From the NCBI GenBank assembly GCA_937129395.1, contig CAKZNE010000335.1:1-35458 (forward strand): DNA of 35,458 bases, read 5' to 3'. Positions 27,726-35,458 of the stretch are shown here, in pieces. The position numbers and the translations under genes are program-made. The notes under the pieces were generated by a model. It was given only the letters and a program-made list of their open reading frames with translations. It did not search any database and was not told where the DNA came from. Each line of letters begins with the position of its first letter. Position 1 is the first letter of the stretch. Source of the DNA: an uncultured Cryomorphaceae bacterium (GTDB lineage Bacteria; Bacteroidota; Bacteroidia; Flavobacteriales; Schleiferiaceae).

Positions 27726-28381
27726 AGCATGTAAACGTTTTGATCGTGGAAGATCATGATTTATTAGCAAATGGGATTGAGAGCAAGCTAAAGGAAAAGA
27801 GCAAGTACCAATTTCAAACAAAGGTTGCAACAAATTTAGAACTAGGGCGAAATTACCTAGAGAATGGCTTGTTCGACGTAGTACTATTAGATTTGGTGCT
27901 AAAGTCTGACAAGAAGGATATTAAAGTGCATGGTGGAGAGGAGTTACTCAAGGAGATACGCAAAATGCCAATACCACCAAGGGTAATAGTCATCTCGAGA
28001 ATTGATGCATTGGACATGTTAGATTATGTGGTTAATCATTTACAAGCAGATGGTTATATTTTAAAAAGTAGAAAGAGTTTAACGGAAATACTACCAGCAA
28101 TAGAGCTTGTTTTAAATGGGCAACAATATTTTAGCCCTTCAGTGTTAGCCAACTTAAAGATTACCTCTGATCTTTTAGACTTAGACAGAGCGAACCGATT
28201 AATTGTAAAATTTCTTTCTAATGGATTAAAACATTCAGAGATTGAGCAATCTTTAAAAGAATGCAAAATTAACATTACTGTTTCCGCTATAGAGAAACGA
28301 ATTAAACATTTGAAAGATTTATTTGGAGCCAAAACTACTGCTCACTTGATTGCCTTGGCCTACCAAAAAGGCCTTTTATAA
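27722..28381 (+). CDS. NarL/LuxR-like response regulator
   Basis: VLIVEDHDLLANGIESKLK, DVVLLDLVLK, C-terminal HTH-like; ATGA overlap with the kinase. Confidence 0.85.
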   Translation: MKHVNVLIVEDHDLLANGIESKLKEKSKYQFQTKVATNLELGRNYLENGLFDVVLLDLVLKSDKKDIKVHGGEELLKEIRKMPIPPRVIVISRIDALDMLDYVVNHLQADGYILKSRKSLTEILPAIELVLNGQQYFSPSVLANLKITSDLLDLDRANRLIVKFLSNGLKHSEIEQSLKECKINITVSAIEKRIKHLKDLFGAKTTAHLIALAYQKGLL

Positions 28382-28482
28382 TCCCTTAAAAACTGAGGTG
28401 GAATTGCAATAGTTAGTGGATTGAATATCCTTAAATCCTTAATAATAAAGCATCTAGTTATTGGCCTAATTTCGGACAGAAG

Positions 28483-28503
28483 TGCTTGAATAAAAATCAA
28501 GCA
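28483..28503 (+). repeat. Inverted repeat between regulator and mobilization operon
   Basis: TGCTTGA-ATAAAAA-TCAAGCA. Confidence 0.45.
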
Positions 28504-28505
28504 TA

Positions 28506-29618
28506 ATGAAATCACAAAATTCAACCCAAGAAGTCCAATTCCAGGTTTACGAAAAACCTGAAGCACGTACCCTAATTGAAAAAACAAAACGTGAACTGGG
28601 GGATTCTGCTAAGGAAGCAGGAAAGCGTGATGCCGAATCTAGTTTACCTCGGAAATCCGACAATTTTTTACCTTATATAGGTCATCTATTGATATCCGTT
28701 CAAGAGTTAATCAACTCCTTGAGAAGCATCCATAAAGCGGACGAAAATGTGGCCCAAGCTGTCACCACACAAGAGCGAATATTACAGCAAGCCCGCAATG
28801 AAAGGAATGAAATCCAAACCAAATATTCTAAGGCTGAAGGAGAGTACCAAACTCATAAGGATGGTTTCCCTTCGGTTTTAGCTATCATCATTTCGGTGAT
28901 TATTCTATTACTGGGATTGATGGAAGGGGGCATTTCAGTTCAGGCCATACGTGCGTTTATTCCCCATTATGTATTCGCATTGCTCACCTCAATGGTTTAT
29001 GGCTTGAGTTTAACGATCCTAGCCCATCAAGTGATAACATGGTGGTATATGGGGAAAAGTCAAATAATGAAATGGCTGATCAGAATTTTGATAATTGGAG
29101 GTATCTCAGGAGCCTTCTTCATGATGGGATTGTTACGAAGTGGTCAGATACATTTAGCAAATTTAAGTTTAGAGGAAAGTGGCTCAGCAACCATCTTCAC
29201 TTATGCGGACCGAGAAGAAGCTCTTTTGTTCACTTTAATTTCGTGGCTTGTATTCTTGCCCGCAGTTCTATTAACCAAGTTTGCTCCTACCAAAACGCAA
29301 TGGATTGGGATTTTCAAAGCGCGAAACCAGAAAAAGGCCTTGAAGGAAATTGAGGCTAAACTACAAGAACAAAAAGATCGTATTGCCACGACCCAAAGGG
29401 AAATTGAAAACCTAAAAGCTTTTGAAATCAGTCGCAATAGGGCCGCCATTCGAGACGAAGAAGATGCCCTTAGTTTGGTGGAGCATGTGAAAAGTCATTA
29501 TGTACAGATTAATATCCGCTATCGACTTGATAAAGGATCTTTTCCAAGTTGTTTTGAAAAGGAACTTCACTATCCACTAACTACCTATTTCTATAATCCT
29601 AAATCTTTAAAAAAATGA
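28506..29618 (+). CDS. Multi-TM coiled-coil hypothetical protein of the mobilization operon
   Basis: Several hydrophobic helices; ATGA overlap with the next gene. Confidence 0.7.
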   Translation: MKSQNSTQEVQFQVYEKPEARTLIEKTKRELGDSAKEAGKRDAESSLPRKSDNFLPYIGHLLISVQELINSLRSIHKADENVAQAVTTQERILQQARNERNEIQTKYSKAEGEYQTHKDGFPSVLAIIISVIILLLGLMEGGISVQAIRAFIPHYVFALLTSMVYGLSLTILAHQVITWWYMGKSQIMKWLIRILIIGGISGAFFMMGLLRSGQIHLANLSLEESGSATIFTYADREEALLFTLISWLVFLPAVLLTKFAPTKTQWIGIFKARNQKKALKEIEAKLQEQKDRIATTQREIENLKAFEISRNRAAIRDEEDALSLVEHVKSHYVQINIRYRLDKGSFPSCFEKELHYPLTTYFYNPKSLKK

Positions 29619-30334
29619 AAACGCTACTCCTATTTGGTCTGATACTGCTATTTGCGATAGCCTGTAACACGGACCGTCAACCGCTATTGGATATGACGGT
29701 TTTAAAAGATTCCACCGATGAAATTCCTCACTTAAGCTATGAAGACGTCAGGCAGTTTTTGGATTATTCCAACACAGAACTGATCTGGTATGAAGTTTCA
29801 ATCGCTCAAAGGGAACTCACTGATGTGCGTTATGGTATTATTGCCAACAGTCATTTACCTAAAGGAGAACCAAACCAGACCACAGAACAACAGCGAAAAG
29901 TGGCCGTAAAACGGTTTTTGAAAGAAACTGAGACTATGTTAGGCCAAGATTTCCAGCATGGTTCTCAGGAACAAAGCCACTTGTATTTTGGGATTGCTGA
30001 AGAATTGAATAAGCTATCGAAAGGTAAAGCCCATCATAAGGTTTTGGTGATTTCCAGTAACCTTTTGGAGAATACGAATATTTTTTCAGCTTACCGACCA
30101 AAGGATCTCAAGCTCCTTCAAGAAAATCCAGACTCGGTGATCAATCTACTAAACGATCAACTTCCATTAGAGAATCTAATAGGAGTAAAGGTGTACATCA
30201 TTTATCCTGCTATCCCAGAGGATCACGAGCTTTTTGTATCCATGTCTACGCTCTACAAAACAATGCTTACTCGAAAGGGAGCGAAGGTATATATCGCTGG
30301 AAACTTAATCCCTGAAACCCTAACAGCGCCATGA
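29615..30334 (+). CDS. Lipoprotein, mobilization operon
   Basis: MKTLLLFGLILLFAIACNTD lipobox. Confidence 0.7.
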   Translation: MKTLLLFGLILLFAIACNTDRQPLLDMTVLKDSTDEIPHLSYEDVRQFLDYSNTELIWYEVSIAQRELTDVRYGIIANSHLPKGEPNQTTEQQRKVAVKRFLKETETMLGQDFQHGSQEQSHLYFGIAEELNKLSKGKAHHKVLVISSNLLENTNIFSAYRPKDLKLLQENPDSVINLLNDQLPLENLIGVKVYIIYPAIPEDHELFVSMSTLYKTMLTRKGAKVYIAGNLIPETLTAP

Positions 30335-30480
30335 AAACTTTTTTAACATTTCTAAAGGCCAGTTTCCTTCTAATGATCAAACTTCTCTTGTTAATTCTTT
30401 TTTTCTGCACCAAGCTGGCAGAGGAGCTATTTAAGGCGATAAACACGGGGCTATCCGAACATATTCAATCTAAAAATTAA
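30331..30480 (+). CDS. Small membrane protein, 49 aa
   Basis: MKTFLTFLKASFLLMIKLLLLILFFCTKLAEELFKAINTGLSEHIQSKN*; ATGA overlap with upstream gene. Not in the ORF track. Confidence 0.55.
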   Translation: MKTFLTFLKASFLLMIKLLLLILFFCTKLAEELFKAINTGLSEHIQSKN

Positions 30481-30484
30481 GACG

Positions 30485-32014
30485 ATGAAAAAAATATTAC
30501 GACACCGAATCAAACAAATCGGGTCATATCTTTTACTTTTTCTGGTTCGCTTATCTGAAACAATGGAAGACTTGGCGGACCATGCTTTGTCACAGTTAGC
30601 AGGAAAGGATCATAGTTTAAAGGCTTCTTTTGCGAAAGAGTCCACTATTTTATCTCCTAGAAACAAAGGTTTTGTGCTTACAGGAACGAAAGCTATCCGC
30701 CCAGAAATTTCCAAAATGGGGGTGCTTATATCTGGAGGAAGTGGATCAGGAAAATCCACCATTGTCGGCATTCCGAATTGTTTGACCACCGAAAATTCCA
30801 AAATTATCCACGACCCTAGTTCTGAGTTATTCGACCAATCTTCTGGCTATTTAAAAAGTCAGGGCTATACCATCATCCGCATCGACTGGTCGGATGCCAA
30901 TCATAGTCACAATTTCAATCCACTGGAAAGGGTGAGCACTTTATCAGAATATAGCAAACTAGCCACCCAATTAGTAGAAGCTTCGAGCAACAAAAAAGAC
31001 AAGGGGAACTTTTGGAATTCGATGGCCATTCAATTATTGGTTTGCATAATCCGTATTGTTAAACAGCTACCAAATGAATATAAAACTCTAACCGAGGTGG
31101 CACATCTTGTAGACCAATTACAATCCAAAAGTGGACAAAAAGAAGTAGATCAACTTGTAGCTATTATTTCGGAGAAGGACGAAGGATTATTTGAAAAATA
31201 TGCTTCTCTAATTGGAAATTCAGAGAATACCTTGAGTGGAATTTTGGGTTCAGCCACTACAGCAGTGCAAATGTACGCCTTGGATGAGAATATAATCCAT
31301 ATTACTTCCAATGACAGTTTAGGAGACTTTAAGAAGTGGAGAAAAGAAAAGACGGTAGTTTATATCCACAGCAGCACGGTGAACATGAATTACTACGCTC
31401 CGCTGTCCAGTATTTTTTTACAACAGTATTTTGAATCTTTATTTAAATCCTTACCAACAGAAGGTGAACTAGATGTTGACTTCATATTGGATGAAACCCC
31501 TATTCTAAGTATAGAATTGGACGTTTTAGCTGCAAATGTTCGTAAATATCGAGGAAGTCTCCTAGTAATATGTCAAGATGCCGAAAATCAGCTTACCAAT
31601 TCCTTCGGAAGGGAAAGAGCACGAAGCATATTATCCAATCTTAAAACCAAGCTCTATCTCACCACTAATTTAGATAGTGCACAGCGATTATCGAAAGAGT
31701 TAGGAACTTATGAATACATGGATAAGAAAACCAAGCAAATAAGGAGAAGAGAATTAATGACTCCAGAAGAGATCATGAGTTTGCCAGCAGATAAGGGATT
31801 AATAACAATAACAGGGCAACAATCGATTCTCGCCAGACTAAGCCCCCATTTTCTTATTCTGAGACTCAAAAGGATGAGTGAATTACCACCTGCTTTGGAT
31901 GATGATCAAATAACAGACAAGCAGCACAATCCCCCTAGACTTTTAAACCTCACCGAATACCTTGAATCATTTCCTTCCTTAACTCCAAAAACAAAAACCG
32001 ATGGCCAGAATTAG
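30485..32014 (+). CDS. TraG/VirD4-type coupling protein
   Basis: MGVLISGGSGSGKSTIVGIPN, DPSSELFDQS, VDFILDETPIL, LLVICQDAENQL. Confidence 0.85.
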   Translation: MKKILRHRIKQIGSYLLLFLVRLSETMEDLADHALSQLAGKDHSLKASFAKESTILSPRNKGFVLTGTKAIRPEISKMGVLISGGSGSGKSTIVGIPNCLTTENSKIIHDPSSELFDQSSGYLKSQGYTIIRIDWSDANHSHNFNPLERVSTLSEYSKLATQLVEASSNKKDKGNFWNSMAIQLLVCIIRIVKQLPNEYKTLTEVAHLVDQLQSKSGQKEVDQLVAIISEKDEGLFEKYASLIGNSENTLSGILGSATTAVQMYALDENIIHITSNDSLGDFKKWRKEKTVVYIHSSTVNMNYYAPLSSIFLQQYFESLFKSLPTEGELDVDFILDETPILSIELDVLAANVRKYRGSLLVICQDAENQLTNSFGRERARSILSNLKTKLYLTTNLDSAQRLSKELGTYEYMDKKTKQIRRRELMTPEEIMSLPADKGLITITGQQSILARLSPHFLILRLKRMSELPPALDDDQITDKQHNPPRLLNLTEYLESFPSLTPKTKTDGQN

Positions 32015-32414
32015 ATCTAAAAAGCTGTATAGCTATCTGAGAGAAAATGATGGCCTAGGCAACCCACGTGAGCTGAAAAGATTAAAACGAGAATACCGCA
32101 GGCAGTATCAAAACCAGTGGGCTCGTCAAAATAGAAAAAAACATGAAATCCGTTTTACCCTCTCAAAGGAGGAATACCAGAAAATTAAAATCCGTTGCCA
32201 GCAGGAATCCAACACACCCACTGAGCTTGCTAAAGACCTTCTGATATGCCGCAGTAAAAACGAACATTTTGTAGCAAACAAGGAAGATTTAATGGCAGTA
32301 GCCAAAGAGCTAGGGCTTGCTATTAACCGTCTAAAATCAGTAAGAGAAATTGACACAATCCTTGAAAAACTCCTTTCGGCTGAAATGAAACTCCTGAACT
32401 ATTTAAACCTTTAG
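32001..32414 (+). CDS. MobC-like mobilization accessory protein
   Basis: Basic RHH-like ...EIRFTLSKEEYQKIKIRCQQESNTPTELAKDLL; between T4CP and relaxase. Confidence 0.7.
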   Translation: MARIRSKKLYSYLRENDGLGNPRELKRLKREYRRQYQNQWARQNRKKHEIRFTLSKEEYQKIKIRCQQESNTPTELAKDLLICRSKNEHFVANKEDLMAVAKELGLAINRLKSVREIDTILEKLLSAEMKLLNYLNL

Positions 32415-32416
32415 AA

Positions 32417-33265
32417 ATGCCCATACTTAAGATACTTTCGAGAAGGCAATTATCCGCTATTGAGCACACTTTGAATTACATCACTAGAGAAGGGAGTGGA
32501 GTGTCAAAACCTCTTTTACACAATTTGCGTAGTTCCATGGAGGATAGGGATGCTTTAGTAAATGAGTTCATCGTCAATGAAGCTTATCGTAAAATTACCA
32601 GTAATCGAATCTACTGTTATCATAGTATTCTTTCGCTATCGGATTTAGACAAGGAGCAGGCGACACCTAAAGTAATGCAAGCCATAGCTCAAAAGTATTT
32701 GGACTTAAGAGGAGATATCTTAGCGGTGGTAGTACCCCATAATGATACCGATAGCCCTCACCGGCATATCCTTGAATCAGCCACATTATATCGAGAAGGA
32801 AAATCTAGTGGACTTCGAAAACAAGAACTCCATAACCTGAAAATGGAGCTAGAGTATTTTATTCAAGAGCGTTTTCCTGAGTTAGAGAACTCTGGAGTAG
32901 AGCACGGAAAAGGAAAACCTTATGTCAAGGAACCTGAAATCCAGCTTCTAAATCGAAAGGGCACCAGTGAGCGGGAACAACTCCAAAAACTTATAAAAAA
33001 TGCCTACTCATCAGCCAACTCCAAACAACAGTTTTTAGACATTCTTCAAGACCATGGTTATTTTCATTATCAGCGAAATAGCGATGGAATACCTACTGGT
33101 CTTCTTTCAGAAAGTGGAAGGAAGTATCGGTTTAAAACTCTTGGACTATCCTTTGAAAAAATCATGGAGCTTGAAAGTAAAATCGAAAAACAACAAGAGG
33201 AGAAACTGTTAAACCAACTAAAAGAAATTCGACAAAATAAAAACCCTAAAAACCGAGAACGATGA
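32417..33265 (+). CDS. Relaxase / mobilization nuclease
   Basis: EHTLNYITREGS (candidate catalytic Tyr), VVPHNDTDSPHRHIL (HxD..HxH metal motif). Confidence 0.8.
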   Translation: MPILKILSRRQLSAIEHTLNYITREGSGVSKPLLHNLRSSMEDRDALVNEFIVNEAYRKITSNRIYCYHSILSLSDLDKEQATPKVMQAIAQKYLDLRGDILAVVVPHNDTDSPHRHILESATLYREGKSSGLRKQELHNLKMELEYFIQERFPELENSGVEHGKGKPYVKEPEIQLLNRKGTSEREQLQKLIKNAYSSANSKQQFLDILQDHGYFHYQRNSDGIPTGLLSESGRKYRFKTLGLSFEKIMELESKIEKQQEEKLLNQLKEIRQNKNPKNRER

Positions 33266-33549
33266 AATTTATAAAAGACTATCTCCTGAAATATAAAGCG
33301 AAATCCCGTCAACATTTTTTTGAACTGATCAGGGACAATGGCATGACAGTACAGTATACTAGAGGGGGAATTCCCAGTGGGGTAAAAGATACCAATGGCC
33401 GCAGCTATTCTTGGCAAAAACTAGGCATTGGACCATCGGACTTCAACAATCTTGATCAAAGATACATACTGCTAAAAATGGATGATCGCCTAAATAAACT
33501 TGAACAATTGCGAGATGGTAAAAAGACCGATAGAAACTTGGAACCCTAA
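33262..33549 (+). CDS. Standalone paralog of the relaxase C-terminal domain
   Basis: KSRQHFFELIRDNGMTVQYTRGGIPSGVKDTNGRSYSWQKLGI aligns with relaxase NSKQQFLDILQDHGYFHYQRNSDGIPTGLLSESGRKYRFKTLGL. Confidence 0.7.
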   Translation: MKFIKDYLLKYKAKSRQHFFELIRDNGMTVQYTRGGIPSGVKDTNGRSYSWQKLGIGPSDFNNLDQRYILLKMDDRLNKLEQLRDGKKTDRNLEP

Positions 33550-33560
33550 ACCTACACAAC

Positions 33561-33968
33561 ATGAAAAAATTCTTCACCCACAATATAAAACTACGCCTAC
33601 AAGCACAAGGAAAACAGGCCTTCGCGGATGATCCCAAAGTATTGGCAGTTATAACCAACCCCGGAGATAACACCTCCTTTTATATTACGGGATATCTTCC
33701 TGATCAGGACATGTTATTCGGCTATGTCAAAGGAAACAATATTGAGGGAAGTTGGGGCAACTTTCCAGTAGATGGAATCGAACGCTTGCATCACCTCCTT
33801 CAAGGTAGAAAACACTCGAAACAAATGCAGGTAATAAAACCTACCCCTATTTCTGAATTCTTTCCCAACATGAAAGAAGCGATAGCAGTTGCCAAGCTAG
33901 ATAGGATAGTAAAGGCTCGTAGTGCTGAGCTAGATAAAAAAGACCAAGAACTAGATCAAGAAATTTAG
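33561..33968 (+). CDS. Hypothetical protein, mobilization operon
   Basis: 135 aa ORF downstream in the same orientation. Confidence 0.6.
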   Translation: MKKFFTHNIKLRLQAQGKQAFADDPKVLAVITNPGDNTSFYITGYLPDQDMLFGYVKGNNIEGSWGNFPVDGIERLHHLLQGRKHSKQMQVIKPTPISEFFPNMKEAIAVAKLDRIVKARSAELDKKDQELDQEI

Positions 33969-34017
33969 AAATCCCCACGGTTCAATTCAGGTAAATGAAA
34001 AAGCTTAAGCCAAGGTT

Positions 34018-34170
34018 ATGAAAAAGGAAGAAATAGGTTTAAAAATTGGTAAAAACTGGACAGATGAGCAGAAGCTTCAGGTTCATTCCTTCCTTGCTTT
34101 TATGGCGAAATTAGAGTGCGAAAAGTATATTAACACAAAGTCAATGAAGGACTTGTGTGTTTCAAATTAA
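34018..34170 (+). CDS. Small hypothetical protein, 50 aa
   Basis: MKKEEIGLKIGKNWTDEQKLQVHSFLAFMAKLECEKYINTKSMKDLCVSN*. Not in the ORF track. Confidence 0.35.
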   Translation: MKKEEIGLKIGKNWTDEQKLQVHSFLAFMAKLECEKYINTKSMKDLCVSN

Positions 34171-34236
34171 TGTCCGTGTTTAGACTGGAACAACTCTAAA
34201 TCACACCGAATTAAATCAATAATACACTTTTAAGAA

Positions 34237-34641
34237 ATGGCAAATGTCATCCTATATTCCAGGGTTTCTACAGATGAACAGGCAGACAAGGGCTTTAGCC
34301 TTCGTCATCAAAAAGAAGTGCTTGAACTGTATTGCAATCAAAAAGGATATTCGATTGCCCAACACTTCAGGGAGGACTATTCTGCAAAGAACTTCAACCG
34401 TCCTGAGTTTAATAATCTCTTAGTCTATCTAAAAGGTAATCGAAAACGAATTGACCAAATCCTTTTTACCCGCTGGGATCGATTCTCTAGAAATCAAGAG
34501 GAAGCTTATCGAGTTATTAGACAGTTCCGGAATATGGGAATTGAGGTAAATGCCATTGAACAGCCTCTTGATCTAACACAAGCCGACTCAAAGGTTATGC
34601 TGGCGGTATATTTAGTGATGCCAGAAGTAGAGAATGATAAA
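34237..34641 (+). pseudogene. Large serine recombinase, truncated after catalytic domain
   Basis: ILYSRVSTDEQADKGFSLRHQKEVLELYC...TRWDRFSRN...LAVYLVMPEVENDK, then unrelated sequence and stop. Confidence 0.8.
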
Positions 34642-34879
34642 ATGTATTTAAATGATCTTGGAAAAATCACGCAAAAATTTTCGACCAAATATGGTCGCCT
34701 AGCCTATTTTCGACCAATTCATTAAATGCGATTGGCATTAATGCAATACAAGTAGAGTATCCGTTCAAGCCTTTAAGGGATTTAGAGCGTGAAATTAAAC
34801 CCTGTGTCTTTAGGATTGTTGTACTCGCAGATAGTTTTTCTTCTATAACCCGAAAGAATTTGTTAGGTGCAATCGAAGT

Positions 34880-34984
34880 TTTCCAAAACCACTGATTTCT
34901 GCGATTACTGGTCATAGTCCTGCTGGAGGATGTATTTTGGCGATTTGTTCTGATTATAGAGTGATGGCAGAAGAATCAAAATTT
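34880..34984 (+). pseudogene. Enoyl-CoA hydratase/isomerase internal fragment
   Basis: FPKPLISAITGHSPAGGCILAICSDYRVMAEESKF matches the crotonase oxyanion-hole region, with no intact gene around it. Confidence 0.75.
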
Positions 34985-35458
34985 GATGGTCTTACGCAAA
35001 AACAACAAGCTGCGATTGATTTTGCGATAAACAAAGAGCACCTTAGTGGTTTGTTAAAATCCAATAGGGAAAATGATGTACTCATAGATTTTGTGGTGAT
35101 TGATGGTAAGGACGAATGGCGTGATGGACTTAGAGAAGTCTACGCTAACGTGTCACCAGAGGCTTTGGATAATCTTGTAGATAAACATCAAGCATATATT
35201 CAAGAGCAAGTGGAAAAAGCTTCTTTTTCTCCCTCTGTGCTTCCTTTCGATGGGGGGGATAACGCCTCCCTTCCTCAGAAAACAGGGAATACTGTCCAAA
35301 GGTAGCTATTGAAGGAAGCAGATTTATTCAGCACCCCGTTGATTTGCGCTCCGCTGCTTTGTGATATTTGACACCGTGTTTGTTTGTTTCAGATAAAAAC
35401 AAAGCGATGTGTGAGAGGTTGTAATGGTGTGTTACATCAGCAATAAAATCTGGGTAAC

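Noticed and set aside
29039-29353. + strand ORF overlapping the 370-aa membrane protein
   Set aside because: Out-of-frame within a longer credible CDS; composition not protein-like.
1-35458. CRISPR arrays, tRNA or rRNA genes
   Set aside because: No regularly spaced direct repeats, tRNA cloverleaf or rRNA sequence noticed by eye; a tool scan was not possible.

Overview
This is an accessory or mobile region of a Bacteroidota-like chromosome or plasmid. (1) Positions 1-2400 read as a gene-cassette array (CALIN-like) with three long (~200 bp) attC-like imperfect palindromes, cassette ORFs on the minus strand, and no intact integrase. (2) Positions 4.0-7.3 kb hold an HTH regulator, an SH3-tailed membrane protein, and a two-gene module of a TIR-STING-like protein plus a membrane/coiled-coil protein, with no CD-NTase in view. 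(3) Positions 7.7-11.3 kb are a five-gene minus-strand cluster with a TraD/VirD4-like ATPase and a D12-class adenine methylase. (4) Positions 11.6-14.2 kb are a three-gene cluster around a long RES-domain protein. (5) An IS1595-family element has clear TIRs and an 8-bp TSD. (6) Positions 15.5-17.6 kb hold a tyrosine recombinase and replication-protein-like genes. (7) Positions 17.8-25.1 kb hold a DUF4365-TPR protein, a HEPN-STAND-TPR-like protein, and a CARF-like/sigma54 (RtcR-like) regulator, with large perfect palindromes between the last two genes. (8) Positions 25.5-34 kb hold a two-component system and a mobilization operon (T4CP, MobC-like, relaxase). (9) The right end is a junction of truncated fragments, including a serine recombinase and an enoyl-CoA hydratase. 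All family names come from motif recognition by eye. No searches were run.
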